64,000 nucleotides of DNA from Gallaecimonas pentaromativorans (GCF_003751625.1 NZ_RJUL01000002.1:310001-374000); one strand, 5' to 3'; positions 8,250 to 17,673 are shown, counted from the first letter of the stretch. Notes: generated by a model from the sequence alone, not told the origin. Numbers and translations are program-made.

Positions 8250-8647
8250 AAGCTCAGCTCCTGCACCGAGGCGCCCTGGGGCACCTGAAAGGTGCGCTCA
8301 AAGCGAAGGCCGCCGGAGGCAGGGTCCACCACCTCGCGGCACACCCAGTACAGCGGCTGGCCGGCGCGGCTCAGCTCGCCGGATTTGATAAAGTGATTGG
8401 CCGGCGGCTCGCCGTACAGGCCGTTTTGGTAAGTAGACACAAAACTGGGCCCGTTAAGCTCGCCCTTGGGGTAGCGAAGGCCAATGCGGGCCACGGCGTG
8501 GCCCTTGGCGTCCACAAAATGCAGGCCGTGGCGCTGCCATTCAACCGGCACTTGCAGGCTGACAGGCCCAATCTTTACCGGCTTACTGCCGGGGCCGGCC
8601 TCCGCCTGGCTGACTAAAAGCGCCAGCACCAAGGATAAAATGCGCAT
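8174..8647 (-). CDS. Small exported protein of unknown function
   Basis: 157 residues with an N-terminal signal peptide (MRILSLVLALLVSQAEA). The mature part is mainly beta-like: PVKIGPVSLQVPVEWQRHG, then ARIGLRYPKGELNGPSF and a C-terminal VQELSFYSPHSCDDN. The start has AAGGA six bases upstream. Two cysteines in the mature protein (VCREVV and HSCDD) could form a disulfide. Its 3' end runs 76 bp into the 3' end of the glycosyltransferase gene on the opposite strand, a long convergent overlap. No family recognised; predicted periplasmic. Confidence 0.65.
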   Translation of the reverse strand: MRILSLVLALLVSQAEAGPGSKPVKIGPVSLQVPVEWQRHGLHFVDAKGHAVARIGLRYPKGELNGPSFVSTYQNGLYGEPPANHFIKSGELSRAGQPLYWVCREVVDPASGGLRFERTFQVPQGASVQELSFYSPHSCDDNFPAISAVALSAAPAS

Positions 8648-8695
8648 CCGCTGTCCTTGTTTTCATCATTCTTCCTTGATACCGCCTTTTGCGCA

Positions 8696-9181
8696 TTAAT
8701 CCAAATTTTTCTGCCAGAACAGCGCCTTACCCATTTGCGGGTCCAACTCGTAACCGGCAAACCCGGCCTTGATATAGGCCTGGCGGGCCACCTGGTTGCC
8801 TTCCAGTACCTCAAGGGTCAGCTTGCAGCAGCCACGGGCGCGGGCCCGCTCCTCCAGCGCCGCCATCAGCGCCTGGCTAAGGCCCCGGCCGCGATAGGCC
8901 GGCAGCACCGCCATGTCATGCACATTAAGAAGGGGTTTGCCCTTGAAGGTGGAAAAGCCCTCAAAGGCATTTAAAAGCGCCGCCGGCTGGCCGTCCACGT
9001 AGGCCAGCAAGGTCATGGCATCGGTGCGCGCCGCAAGCATCGCTGGCAAGGCGGCCAGCACCTCTTCGGCGATAGCTTCGCCGCCACCCATGGGATCTTT
9101 GGCGTAGGCATTGAGCAAAAACACCAGGTCAGCGCCATGGCGGCTATTGCGGTAGTCGGCTTCGATTATCTCAACGGACAT
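8696..9181 (-). CDS. GNAT family N-acetyltransferase
   Basis: A 161-residue acetyltransferase of the Gcn5-related fold: an acetyl-CoA binding loop AYRGRGLSQALMAALEERA, preceded by the strand LLNVHDMAVLP and followed by CCKLTLEVLEGNQVARQAYIKAGF. The start MSVEIIEADYRN at 9181 matches the usual N-terminus; an upstream in-frame extension to 9295 adds atypical residues and is rejected. The substrate cannot be read from sequence. It is divergent from the tricorn protease gene and has 48 bp to the exported protein downstream, so the two may be co-transcribed. Confidence 0.85.
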   Translation of the reverse strand: MSVEIIEADYRNSRHGADLVFLLNAYAKDPMGGGEAIAEEVLAALPAMLAARTDAMTLLAYVDGQPAALLNAFEGFSTFKGKPLLNVHDMAVLPAYRGRGLSQALMAALEERARARGCCKLTLEVLEGNQVARQAYIKAGFAGYELDPQMGKALFWQKNLD

Positions 9182-9271
9182 AACAATTTCTCTAAAAAAA
9201 AGGGCCGTTAGCTCAGCACAGCCTGGCAAGGGACTCAAGGGCCCAACCGCCATCCCCTGGAAACATCGGTG

Positions 9272-9283
9272 TACAAATTTGTA
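9272..9283. promoter_or_regulatory. Perfect 12-bp palindrome between GNAT and tricorn genes
   Basis: TACAAATTTGTA is a perfect inverted repeat in the 164-bp divergent intergenic region, about 60 bp upstream of the tricorn protease start. It is a candidate operator or promoter-overlapping site; no specific regulator is recognised. Confidence 0.35.
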
Positions 9284-9345
9284 ACGCCCGCACACAAAGG
9301 CAGGTCTAGACTGCTGTTTTTACAACCAAAAAACAGGGAGTACCG

Positions 9346-12300
9346 ATGCCAATCACCTTATCGCGCCGCCAGCCCTGGCTGGGCCTGTTGGCCGGCCTAC
9401 TGGCCATGCCGGCCCTGGCTGACACCCGGCTATTAAAAGAGCCGGATATTGCCGGTAACCGCATTGCCTTCGTTTACGCCGGCAATATCTGGGTTGCTGC
9501 CAGCGACGGCAGCCAGCCAAGGCAGCTGACCACCGGCAATGATGCCAATAGCCGCCCGCAATTTTCACCCGACGGCAAAACCCTGGCCTTTAGCGCCACC
9601 CATAACGGCAATACCGATGTTTACCTGATGCCAAGTAGCGGCGGCTTGCCCACCCGGCTGACCTACCACCCTGGCCGCGACTATGTAGAAGGCTGGACGC
9701 CAGACGGCAGCAAGGTGCTCTTTACCAGCGACCGGGATATCGGCAACAACAGGGCCAACCAGCTGTTTAGCATCGCCAAAAGCGGCGGCACCCCGGTCAA
9801 ATGGATGCAGGCCCGGGCCGAAGACGCGGCGCTCTCACCCGACGGCGCCAAGCTCGCCTACCGGCCCATTATCATGGCCAACCGCGGCTCAAGCGGCTGG
9901 CGCCAGCACCGCGGTGGCGACACCCCGCCCATCTGGATAATGGACACCAAAAGCGGCGATTTCACCGAAGTGCCCCACCCCCATGCCAGCGATTTTCAGC
10001 CCATGTGGGCCGGAAGCGACCTGTATTTTTTGTCTGACCGCGGCCAAAGCGTCGGCCTTTATGGCTACAACGCGGCGCGGGGCGTCTGGCCGGTGGTAAG
10101 CCAGCAGCCTTGGGATATCCAAAGCGCAAACAGCGACGGCAAGCGTATTATTTATGACGCCGGCGGCCAGCTGCATCTTTGGGATATCACCACCGGCAAG
10201 GACCAAACCTTAAGCCTTGAGCTGCGCCCCGATCTGCCCGAGCGCCAGCCGGCCTGGAAATCGGTGCAGGGCAATATCGAGACCGCCGCGCTCTCTCCCA
10301 CCGGCAAGCGGGTGGTGGTTACCGCCAGGGGCGAGATTTTTACCGTGCCTCTTGAACATGGCGCCATTCGCAATATCTCCAATACCGACGGGGCGCGGGA
10401 GATGACCGGCGTTTGGTCGGCCAAGGGCGACAAGCTGGCCTTTTTGTCCGACCAATCCGGCCAGTACCAGTTGGTGGTGACCGATCAGCAAGGCGGCAAC
10501 AGTAAAAGCTGGGCTTTGTCTGACACCGCCACCCATTACTTTCACCTGGTGGGTTTTGCCGACCAGGACCGCAAAATCCTCTTTCGCGACAGCCACCTGC
10601 ATTTGAAGGTGATTGACCTTGGCTCGGGCAAAGTAGCCACCATTGCCACCGACCCCATTCGCACCACTTTTTTAAACGGTGGCGACAGCGAAGCGCTGTC
10701 ACCGGATGGCGCCTGGCTGGCCTATTCCCAGGTGGGTCCGAGCTTTAACCGCCTGTTGTACCTGTACAGCTTTGCCAGCGGCAAAAGCACCCCACTGACC
10801 CGTGGCATGAGCGATGCCGCCAGCCCCACTTTCTCGCCAGACGGCAAATACCTGTACTTCATGGCGTCCACCAACAGCGGTACCAGCGCGGCCGGTATCG
10901 ACATGTCGACCCAGGAGCGCCCCTATCGCGCCGCCTTGTACGCCCTGGTGCTGCAAAAGGACGGCAGCTCGCCGCTGCTGCCCAAATCCGATGAGGAAAA
11001 AGCCGCCAGCAAGGAAAAAGACAGCGACAAGGGCGATAAAAAGCCGGCGGTGAAAATCGACCTGGACGGCATCAGCGATCGCCTGGTGGCATTGCCGGTG
11101 CCTGAGCGGGCCTATTCTGAGCTTGCCGTGGCAGACGATGGCGCGCTCTTTTATTTAGACAGCCCCCAGCCTGGCGCCAGCGTTGACCCAGACGCCAGCG
11201 ACGCCCCAAGCCGCATCATGCGCTTTGATGTGGAGAAAAAAGAGGCCAGCCAGGTGGCCGACAAGGTGGCCTCCTTTAGCCTCAGCCGTGACGGCAAATT
11301 GATGCTGATAACCGGCCCCCACAACGCGCTCTCCACCGCCAAAGCCAGCGACAAACCCGAGCCCAAGGCGCTGGATTTAGCCAACCTCAAGCTGCGCATC
11401 GACCCGGCCAAGGAATGGCTGCAGATCTTCACCGACGCCTGGCGCATGGAAAAGGACTACTTCTACGCCGCCAACATGCACGGCCTTGACTGGCAAGGGG
11501 TGTTCAAGCGCTACCGGCCGCTGGTGGACAGCGTCGGTACCCGCAGCGACCTCACCGCCCTTATCGTCAACATGATAGGCGAGCTGCAAGTGGGCCATAA
11601 CCGCGCCTACGGCGGCGACAGCCCGGCTTCAGCGCCGGTCAAAGTGGGCTTGCTGGGCGCCGATATCGCCCTTGAAAACGGCCACTACCGCATTCAAAAA
11701 ATTTACAGCGGCGGCAAGTGGAACCCCTACCTTGAAGCGCCCCTGGCGGTGCCCGGGGTGAAAGCCCATCAAGGGGATTACATTTTGGCGGTTAACGGCC
11801 AGCCGCTGGCCGCCACCGACAACTTCTTTGCGCCCTTTGAGAACACCGCCGGCCAGCAGGTAAGCCTGACCCTGTCGCGCCGCAGCGACGGCAAAGACAG
11901 CTGGCAGCAAACCGTGGTGCCCACCGCCAGTGAGCGGGAGCTGCGGCTTTGGGACTGGATAGACGCCAACCGCCGCTACGTGGATAAAGTAAGCGGCGGC
12001 AAGGTGGGCTACGTGTACCTGCCCAATACCGCCGAAGCCGGCTTTACCTTCTTTAACCGCATGTTCTTTGCCCAGTTGGATAAAGAAGGGGTGGTAATCG
12101 ACGAGCGCTCCAATGGCGGTGGCCAGATAGCCAACTACATTACCGACGTATTGTCGCGCCGCTACCTGGCCGGTTTTCGTGACCGGGACGGCAAGGTGTG
12201 GGGCTCCCCTGCTGGCGCCCTGGACGGCCCCAAGGTGATGCTGATTGACCAAGACGCCGGCTCCGGCGGCGACTTCCTGCCCTACGCCTTTCGCCACCTG

Positions 12301-12609
12301 GGTATTGGCAAGCTGATTGGCACCCGCACCTGGGGTGGGCTGATTGGTATCGCCCACAACCCGCCGCTGGTGGATGGCGGCACGCTGACCGTGCCCTTTA
12401 TCCGCATCTTTGATGCCAACGGCAAATGGCTGGCCGAAAACGTCGGTATTGTGCCGGACATCGAGGTCAAGCTGCTGCCAAAGGCCGTTAACCAGGGTCA
12501 GGACGCCCAGCTGGACCGGGCCATTAGCGAAGTATTGGACGAGCTGAAAACCTTCAAACCGGTGCGCTTTAAAACCGCGCCGCCCATCCCCGACCAACTG
12601 GGCCAATAA
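9346..12609 (+). CDS. Tricorn-type S41 peptidase, exported
   Basis: 1087 residues. An N-terminal signal peptide (ending MPALA before DTRL) is followed by WD/TolB-like beta-propeller repeats (SPDG motifs such as SRPQFSPDGKTLAF, DAALSPDGAKLAY) across about 30-640. A charged linker contains EEKAASKEKDSDKGDKK. A PDZ-like segment (VKAHQGDYILAVNGQPL) and a C-terminal S41 catalytic domain complete it. The catalytic serine is in AGSGGD (S973), with NGGGQIANYITDVLSRR preceding. In the family, the propellers gate access and the protease digests peptides; a signal peptide places this one in the periplasm or outside. Gene stands alone, nearly abutting the convergent LysR gene. Confidence 0.93.
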   Translation: MPITLSRRQPWLGLLAGLLAMPALADTRLLKEPDIAGNRIAFVYAGNIWVAASDGSQPRQLTTGNDANSRPQFSPDGKTLAFSATHNGNTDVYLMPSSGGLPTRLTYHPGRDYVEGWTPDGSKVLFTSDRDIGNNRANQLFSIAKSGGTPVKWMQARAEDAALSPDGAKLAYRPIIMANRGSSGWRQHRGGDTPPIWIMDTKSGDFTEVPHPHASDFQPMWAGSDLYFLSDRGQSVGLYGYNAARGVWPVVSQQPWDIQSANSDGKRIIYDAGGQLHLWDITTGKDQTLSLELRPDLPERQPAWKSVQGNIETAALSPTGKRVVVTARGEIFTVPLEHGAIRNISNTDGAREMTGVWSAKGDKLAFLSDQSGQYQLVVTDQQGGNSKSWALSDTATHYFHLVGFADQDRKILFRDSHLHLKVIDLGSGKVATIATDPIRTTFLNGGDSEALSPDGAWLAYSQVGPSFNRLLYLYSFASGKSTPLTRGMSDAASPTFSPDGKYLYFMASTNSGTSAAGIDMSTQERPYRAALYALVLQKDGSSPLLPKSDEEKAASKEKDSDKGDKKPAVKIDLDGISDRLVALPVPERAYSELAVADDGALFYLDSPQPGASVDPDASDAPSRIMRFDVEKKEASQVADKVASFSLSRDGKLMLITGPHNALSTAKASDKPEPKALDLANLKLRIDPAKEWLQIFTDAWRMEKDYFYAANMHGLDWQGVFKRYRPLVDSVGTRSDLTALIVNMIGELQVGHNRAYGGDSPASAPVKVGLLGADIALENGHYRIQKIYSGGKWNPYLEAPLAVPGVKAHQGDYILAVNGQPLAATDNFFAPFENTAGQQVSLTLSRRSDGKDSWQQTVVPTASERELRLWDWIDANRRYVDKVSGGKVGYVYLPNTAEAGFTFFNRMFFAQLDKEGVVIDERSNGGGQIANYITDVLSRRYLAGFRDRDGKVWGSPAGALDGPKVMLIDQDAGSGGDFLPYAFRHLGIGKLIGTRTWGGLIGIAHNPPLVDGGTLTVPFIRIFDANGKWLAENVGIVPDIEVKLLPKAVNQGQDAQLDRAISEVLDELKTFKPVRFKTAPPIPDQLGQ

Positions 12610-12612
12610 GGC

Positions 12613-13536
12613 TCAGTTAAAAAGCGGATCGCCGCGCCGAGAAAGGGCCAGCTCGCTGGCCCTTTCTTTTACCAATTGCCAGATAAGGGCCGCCGCTGGC
12701 GACAGCGAGCGGTTTTTTCGGCGCACCAGCATCAGGGTTCTGTCCACTTTCGGCGCCAAGGGTTTAACCACCACCTGGCAACCTTCTGGTACCGGCAGCG
12801 CCAGGGCCGGCAAGATGCCGGTGCCAATACCCGCTGCCACCATGGGATAAAGGGTGACCGGGTGGCCAATCTCCTGGGCCACCACCGGGCTCAGCCCCAG
12901 CTCCTCAAATACCTTGTCGATAAGCAGCCTGCTACCCGACGCGTAGTCTTGCAGTACCAAAGGCCGCTCGGCCAGCGCCTGCCAGGAAACCGTGCTGGCT
13001 GCTGCCAGGGGGTCTTGGGGGTGGCAAAGGGCCAGGAAGGGCTCGGTTAAAATGGGCTGACACTCTAAATCCGGGCTTTGCAGCGGATCGATAACGATAC
13101 CGAAATCCACCTCGGCGTTACGCACCCCTGACAGCACCCACTGCTGGGGCCGGTCGCTGAGCTTGATGGCGATATCGGGCAAGTCTTTGGCAGCGCTTGC
13201 CAGGCACTGTGGCATCAGGTTGGCAGAGATGGTCTGGCTCGACGCAATGCGCACCGTGCCGCTGATGCTGCGGCCAAAGGTGCGGGCGTCCAGCAAGGTG
13301 GCGTGCAGGTCGTCCAGCAGTTTTTCAAGCTGGGCCGCCAGGCGGGTGCCGGCCTCGGTGAGCACCACCTCGCGGGTGGTTCTATCCAGCAGTTTAAGGC
13401 CCATTTCCTGTTCTAAGCCGCGGATACTGTGGCTCACCGCCGACTGGCTAAGGCCGATACGCTCCCCGGCCCGGCTAAAACTGCCAAGGCGGGCAACGGC
13501 CACAAAGGTGCGAAGTTGACGCAGGCTGTAGTTCAT
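12613..13536 (-). CDS. LysR-family transcriptional regulator
   Basis: 307 residues. Residues 1-60 are a winged helix-turn-helix ([38 protein letters not shown]), followed by a periplasmic-binding-protein-like effector domain. Divergent from the bile-acid-symporter-family transporter gene with 93 AT-rich bases between; LysR regulators commonly control the adjacent divergent gene, so that transporter is the likely target. Effector unknown. Confidence 0.93.
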   Translation of the reverse strand: MNYSLRQLRTFVAVARLGSFSRAGERIGLSQSAVSHSIRGLEQEMGLKLLDRTTREVVLTEAGTRLAAQLEKLLDDLHATLLDARTFGRSISGTVRIASSQTISANLMPQCLASAAKDLPDIAIKLSDRPQQWVLSGVRNAEVDFGIVIDPLQSPDLECQPILTEPFLALCHPQDPLAAASTVSWQALAERPLVLQDYASGSRLLIDKVFEELGLSPVVAQEIGHPVTLYPMVAAGIGTGILPALALPVPEGCQVVVKPLAPKVDRTLMLVRRKNRSLSPAAALIWQLVKERASELALSRRGDPLFN

Positions 13537-13544
13537 TAAATAAA

Positions 13545-13559
13545 TTCATATATACAGAA
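13545..13559. promoter_or_regulatory. Candidate LysR-type operator
   Basis: TTC-N9-GAA (TTCATATATACAGAA) is a short inverted repeat of the T-N11-A type bound by LysR regulators. It lies in the AT-rich divergent region just upstream of the LysR gene start and before the transporter gene. Confidence 0.4.
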
Positions 13560-13629
13560 AATAATTCAATTTAATCATTTAACGCCATGAGCGCAAACTG
13601 GCCGCCTATATCGACTCAAGAGCGCCGCC

Positions 13630-14607
13630 ATGAAACGCTTTTTACCCGACGCCTTTACCCTTTGCCTGCTCACCACCGTGCTGCTGGCCTCGCTACTGCC
13701 AGCCAAGGGCGAGTACGCCGTGGCCGTGGGTTATATCACCCAAGCGGCCATTGCCCTGCTGTTTTTCATGCACGGCGCCAAGCTGTCACGCCAGGCCATC
13801 GTAGAGGGCTCCAGCCAGTGGCGGCTGCACTTGGTGGTGATGCTAAGTACCTTTGCGCTCTTCCCTGTGCTGGGCCTTGCCCTTCGCGCCTGGGCGCCGC
13901 TGCCACTTCCTGACACCCTCTACAGCGGCTTTGTGTATCTGTGCATTCTGCCGGCCACGGTGCAGTCGGCCATCGCCTTTACCTCCATCGCCGGGGGCAA
14001 CGTGGCGGCGGCAGTGTGCAGCGCCTCGGCGTCGAGCCTGATAGGGATTTTCATCTCGCCACTGCTGGCCGGTACCTTGATGAAGGTGCAAGGCTCGGCA
14101 GACGCCGGGCATGTTGAGCAGGTGCTGAAAGTGATGGAGCAGTTGCTGCTGCCTTTTGTGCTGGGGCATTTAAGCCGGCCCTGGACCGCGTCTTGGATTG
14201 AAAAGCACCGCAAGTGGATAGGCAAGACCGATCAGTCATCCATTTTGCTGGTGGTCTACTCGGCCTTTAGCGAGGCGGTATTGCAGGGGCTTTGGCATAA
14301 GGTGGGGGTGGTGGCCTTACTGGAAATTCTGGTGCTGTGCCTGGGGCTTTTGGCGGTGGTGCTGGTGGTCAATACCCAGGTGGCAAGGCGCCTTGGTTTT
14401 AACCGGGCCGACGAAATCACCCTGGTATTCTGCGGCTCCAAAAAGAGCCTGGCCAACGGCATCCCCATGGCTAACATCCTGTTTCCGGCAGCAAGCGTGG
14501 GGCTGCTTATCCTGCCGCTAATGCTGTTTCACCAGGTGCAAATCATGGTTTGCGCCTACCTTGCCCGGCGCTATCGCGAAAAGGCCCTGGTGCCAATCAG
14601 CGCCTGA
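13630..14607 (+). CDS. Bile acid:sodium symporter family transporter (YfeH-like)
   Basis: 325 residues with about ten hydrophobic segments. The pattern ITQAAIALLFFMHGAKLS, LPATVQSAIAFTSIAGGN and the late FCGSKKSLANGIPMANILF match the YfeH-type branch of the BASS superfamily, sodium-coupled inner-membrane carriers of organic anions. The ATG at 13630 begins MKRFLPDAF, as in homologues. Substrate unknown; the divergent LysR gene probably regulates it. It ends 5 bp from the convergent small membrane protein gene. Confidence 0.88.
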   Translation: MKRFLPDAFTLCLLTTVLLASLLPAKGEYAVAVGYITQAAIALLFFMHGAKLSRQAIVEGSSQWRLHLVVMLSTFALFPVLGLALRAWAPLPLPDTLYSGFVYLCILPATVQSAIAFTSIAGGNVAAAVCSASASSLIGIFISPLLAGTLMKVQGSADAGHVEQVLKVMEQLLLPFVLGHLSRPWTASWIEKHRKWIGKTDQSSILLVVYSAFSEAVLQGLWHKVGVVALLEILVLCLGLLAVVLVVNTQVARRLGFNRADEITLVFCGSKKSLANGIPMANILFPAASVGLLILPLMLFHQVQIMVCAYLARRYREKALVPISA

Positions 14608-14611
14608 GCCT

Positions 14612-14785
14612 TCAGGGGTGCTGGCGGCGCTTTTGCCACAGCACCCTAAGGGCGATAACCAGCACGGCCCCAAACACTATCCAGCCCACAAAGGCCGGCA
14701 AGCCAAAGACTTTGAGCACGCCAACGGTCATCACCGCCAGCACCATCAGCATCAACAACACCAGGAAATACTTGAACACCTGCAT
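14612..14785 (-). CDS. Small membrane protein, 57 residues
   Basis: Reading from the ATG at 14785 to TGA at 14612 gives 57 residues: MQVFKYFLVLLMLMVLAVMT, a short break with KVFGLPAFVGW, a second hydrophobic stretch ending ALRVLW, then a positive tail QKRRQHP. Two transmembrane helices with positive residues at the C-terminus are predicted. The upstream AGAGATAA is a weak ribosome-binding site. It is the most sensible coding explanation for the gap between the transporter and the next gene, but it is short and I recognise no family. Confidence 0.5.
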   Translation of the reverse strand: MQVFKYFLVLLMLMVLAVMTVGVLKVFGLPAFVGWIVFGAVLVIALRVLWQKRRQHP

Positions 14786-14857
14786 GGCTTATCTCTGTCG
14801 CTTATCTCTGTTTTAAAACGGCGGCACCTTACCATAAAGTGCCGGTACTGGCTTTGC

Positions 14858-15211
14858 TTAAAAGCGGCACTGGACGGTTAGGTCGGGGTTTAGCACCAGG
14901 TGCACCCGCTTACCAAATTCCCCGTCACTGACGGTGCCGCACTGGCCTTTGACGACCTTGCCGCCAGCCAGAGTCAATTGATACTGGTAGTGCCCAGGGT
15001 CTTGCTGGAGGCTATAGAAGATGCCGTTTTTATCGCCGGCTTTGATGTCGCCGAAATCAAGGCGGCTACTTGGCAAGGTGACGATGGCCGAGGCAATGTC
15101 CTCGCCAGCCTGGTTTTGAATGTCGATGCTGGGCGATACGTACAGCACCAGGTAATAAGCCGCCACCACGGCCACGGCGATGGAGCCGCCCATCCAGCCA
15201 ATGCGCTTCAT
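14858..15211 (-). CDS. Membrane-anchored small protein of unknown function
   Basis: 117 residues with one N-terminal transmembrane segment (GGSIAVAVVAAYYLVLYV) followed by a beta-rich domain outside the membrane (IDIQNQAGEDIASAIVTLPSS, then GIFYSLQQDPGHYQYQLTL). Two cysteines (GQCGT and VQCRF) could pair in the periplasm. No family recognised. It reads in the same direction as the 57-residue gene downstream. Confidence 0.6.
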   Translation of the reverse strand: MKRIGWMGGSIAVAVVAAYYLVLYVSPSIDIQNQAGEDIASAIVTLPSSRLDFGDIKAGDKNGIFYSLQQDPGHYQYQLTLAGGKVVKGQCGTVSDGEFGKRVHLVLNPDLTVQCRF

Positions 15212-15274
15212 AAAGGTTCTCGGCAGTATCCAAAGAGGGCCTATTAGACCCCAGCGGCCATTGACATAAAAGGC

Positions 15275-15655
15275 CTACTCGGCCAGCCAGGCCAGCGCCT
15301 GGGCTTCATCCTCGAAATACTGCACCTGGCCACTGACAAACCAGTCGCCCACCTTGGCGGCCAGGCGCTGCCAGACCTTGTTGCCTAAAAGCGCAATCTT
15401 GTCGAACTCGCGGCCGTGTTTAAGCCCCAGCTGCCAGTCGTCCCAGGCGGCGTGCAGCTCCCAGCCTTTGAGTTCGGTGACATCCACCAGGGCTTTGATG
15501 TGGGGTTGGCGAATGCCCTCCAGGGCGCCTTCGAGCATGGGGGTGAGAATGAGGTAGTCGTCGTGGGTCAGGGTGCCGATGGCTTTTAATACCAGATAGC
15601 ATTCGCTGCCCTGGCGCTCCAGGCCGATAGACATGCCGTGTCTTGTGCTGCCCAT
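15275..15655 (-). CDS. SpoIIAA-like / STAS-fold protein
   Basis: 126 residues starting MGSTRHGMSIGLERQG at 15655, where AAGGAG lies six bases upstream; a longer frame to 15700 lacks this. The text YLVLKAIGTLTHDDYLILTPMLEGAL, then IKALVDVTELKGWELHAAWDDWQLGLKH and DKIALLGNKVWQRLAAKVGDWF, fits the SpoIIAA-like family (STAS fold, Pfam STAS-like). Members occur widely in proteobacteria with poorly defined roles, some membrane associated. A stand-alone gene here, just after purC. Confidence 0.82.
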   Translation of the reverse strand: MGSTRHGMSIGLERQGSECYLVLKAIGTLTHDDYLILTPMLEGALEGIRQPHIKALVDVTELKGWELHAAWDDWQLGLKHGREFDKIALLGNKVWQRLAAKVGDWFVSGQVQYFEDEAQALAWLAE

Positions 15656-15723
15656 GTTGTACTCCTTTTCCGGGACCTCAGCATAGCCAGTCTGGCCCAA
15701 GAAAAGCCGGGGCGCCAGAAAAC

Positions 15724-15751
15724 AAAAACCCCAGCCAAAGCCGGGGTTTAT
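15724..15751 (-). terminator. Rho-independent terminator after purC
   Basis: On the minus strand a CCCCGG/CCGGGG-type stem (AAACCCCGGC ... GGGGTTT) is followed by a T-rich run, 19 bp past the purC stop. Confidence 0.7.
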
Positions 15752-15769
15752 GTTAAAAATCAGGGCGAA

Positions 15770-16483
15770 TTAGTCAAGCTTGACGCCGAGGCGGCCAGCC
15801 ACTTCTTCGTAGGCTTCCACCACGCCGCCAAGGCCTTGGCGGAAACGGTCTTTGTCGAGCTTCTTCTTGGTTTCCTTGTCCCAGATCCGGCAGCCGTCAG
15901 GGCTGAACTCGTCACCCAGCACAATCTCGCCCTTGAACAGGCCGAACTCCAGTTTGAAGTCCACCAGCAGCATGCCGGCGTCATCAAACAGCTTGGACAG
16001 CACCTCGTTGACCTGATAGGTCAGGGCCTTCATTTGAGCCAGTTGGGCTTCGGTGGCCCAGCCAAAGGCGACGCACAGGCTGTCGTTGACCATGGGGTCG
16101 TGCAGGGCGTCGTTTTTGAGGAACAGCTCAAAGGTCTGGGGATCGAGCTTCTTGCCCTCTTCCACGCCCAGGCGGCGCACCAGCGAGCCGGCGGCGTAGT
16201 TACGAATGACGCATTCCACCGGGATCATGGCCAGTTTTTTAACCAGCACTTCGTCATCGCCCAGCAGTTTTTCCATCTGGGTGGGGACGCCGGCCGCTTC
16301 CAGCTTTTCCATGATGAAATGGTTGAACTTGTTGTTCACCATGCCCTTGCGCGCCAGCTGCTCTACCCGCTCACCGTCAAACGCGGAGGTGTCGTTGCGA
16401 AAATGCAGGACCAGGTAGTCAGGATTGTCTGTGGTGTAAACAGATTTGGCTTTGCCACGGTAAAGCTCTTGGCGTTTTTCCAT
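15770..16483 (-). CDS. purC: Phosphoribosylaminoimidazole-succinocarboxamide synthase (SAICAR synthetase)
   Basis: 237 residues, same length as the E. coli enzyme. It joins aspartate to CAIR with ATP to make SAICAR, in de novo purine synthesis in the cytoplasm. The glycine-rich N-terminus ([12 protein letters not shown]), RNDTSAFDG, the [16 protein letters not shown] block and LVDFKLEFG with [12 protein letters not shown] are all typical. It is downstream of bamC-dapA, as in E. coli, but separated from bamC by a terminator and preceded by a PurR-box candidate, so it likely has its own purine-regulated promoter. Confidence 0.97.
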   Translation of the reverse strand: MEKRQELYRGKAKSVYTTDNPDYLVLHFRNDTSAFDGERVEQLARKGMVNNKFNHFIMEKLEAAGVPTQMEKLLGDDEVLVKKLAMIPVECVIRNYAAGSLVRRLGVEEGKKLDPQTFELFLKNDALHDPMVNDSLCVAFGWATEAQLAQMKALTYQVNEVLSKLFDDAGMLLVDFKLEFGLFKGEIVLGDEFSPDGCRIWDKETKKKLDKDRFRQGLGGVVEAYEEVAGRLGVKLD

Positions 16484-16502
16484 CCTAAGGGGACTCCGAT
16501 TG

Positions 16503-16518
16503 CTGAAAACGTTTGCGC
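16503..16518 (-). promoter_or_regulatory. PurR-box candidate upstream of purC
   Basis: On the minus strand the 16-mer GCGCAAACGTTTTCAG differs from the E. coli PurR consensus (ACGCAAACGTTTTCNT) only at its first and last bases. It begins 20 bp upstream of the purC start codon. Match to consensus is seen; the presence of PurR in this genome is assumed. Confidence 0.75.
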
Positions 16519-16523
16519 TAGGG

Positions 16524-16552
16524 CGAAAAAAGAAGGCCGCTCTTCGCGGCCT
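16524..16552 (-). terminator. Rho-independent terminator after bamC
   Basis: Minus strand: AGGCCGC-GAAGA-GCGGCCT followed by TCTTTTTT, just past the bamC stop. It separates bamC-dapA transcription from purC. Confidence 0.8.
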
Positions 16553-16587
16553 GCGTATTGTAATCGCCTGAATCGGGCTTGTCAGCG

Positions 16588-17673
16588 CTAATTCTTCATC
16601 TCTTTGAGATCGCTATCGCGCATCAGCTCGGAGAAGGGCTTGTAGATCTCGGCGTACTTGTCGTCGGGGATCGGCTGGCCGTCATCATTGGTGATGGTCA
16701 TGGAGGTGTTGTCGCCCATTTCGCCCAGCTGTATCTGATACTTGCCGTGCTTGATGGACAGCTCCTTGTCATCGCCGCCGAAGATGCCGCTCCAGAAAGA
16801 GCTGTCCGGGTCACCTTTGTAGCTGACGAAGTAAGTCCCGAGGCTCTTATCGATGTCTTTGATCTCAAAGCCCATGTGCTCAAGCACCATGGGTACCCGG
16901 CTCCAGGCGCGCTCGAAATCGGCGCCCAGTTGCAAGTCGGTAAGGTCGCTGTTGTTTTTACCCAAGGTAACGGCAATGGGCCGGAACTTGGCCAGGGCCA
17001 TTTCCTTGGCGTGGGCGGTGTCGCGGCTGGCGTAGAAGCCCAGCCAGTCGTTCAGGACCGCAACCGAAGCGCGCTCGCCGCTGCCGATGGTGGCGTTGTC
17101 GTCGTCACCGGCAACCCGCTCGGCGCCTTTGCTGGTGACATACACCTCGGCAGTGCGGGCATGCTGGGGAGCATCGACACGAATTTCAAAGCGGCGTTTG
17201 ACCGGGAAATCGTCGGCATTTTTGATCATGCCTTCCATGTCGTTGGGCACAAACCAGTCGGTTTCGATGGTATTGCCGGTTTTGCTGGCCACCGGGATAT
17301 TGCGGGTCTTGAGCCACTCGTCCAGGCGCTCATTGATGACGCTGACCACGTTGTCTTCGCCTTCGCGGGCGTCGATTTCCACCTTGGAGCCGGCTTCGTT
17401 TTCAGCGATACGGGAGCCGTCAACCACGGTCAGTACCAGGCGCGGCGCGCGGATATCCATGGCCTTGCCCACCGGCCCTTTATCGGCCGCCGGGGGAATG
17501 GCGTATTTGCCATCGCCCTTGGGAGCGTGCAGCCCAGCAGGAATGGTCAGCGGCGGCTGGTCGGCCACCTTGGTATAAGCAAAGCCGCCATCCGGGGCAC
17601 GGCGCTCACTGGTGGAGCTACAGCCTGCCAAGGCAATAACGGCCAGCGCCAGGGTTGTTTTTCTTATGATCAT
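16588..17673 (-). CDS. bamC: Outer membrane assembly lipoprotein BamC
   Basis: 361 residues with a lipoprotein signal ([12 protein letters not shown], lipid on C18). BamC (NlpB) is an accessory lipoprotein of the BAM complex that inserts beta-barrel proteins into the outer membrane. The unstructured N-terminus with [19 protein letters not shown] matches the part that contacts BamD, and two helix-grip domains follow. It starts 10 bp after the dapA stop and is followed by a terminator, an order (dapA-bamC-purC) conserved with E. coli. Confidence 0.93.
   Translation of the reverse strand: MIIRKTTLALAVIALAGCSSTSERRAPDGGFAYTKVADQPPLTIPAGLHAPKGDGKYAIPPAADKGPVGKAMDIRAPRLVLTVVDGSRIAENEAGSKVEIDAREGEDNVVSVINERLDEWLKTRNIPVASKTGNTIETDWFVPNDMEGMIKNADDFPVKRRFEIRVDAPQHARTAEVYVTSKGAERVAGDDDNATIGSGERASVAVLNDWLGFYASRDTAHAKEMALAKFRPIAVTLGKNNSDLTDLQLGADFERAWSRVPMVLEHMGFEIKDIDKSLGTYFVSYKGDPDSSFWSGIFGGDDKELSIKHGKYQIQLGEMGDNTSMTITNDDGQPIPDDKYAEIYKPFSELMRDSDLKEMKN

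Noticed and set aside
11629..12606. Open frame of 325 codons on the minus strand
   Set aside because: Antisense to the catalytic part of the tricorn protease.
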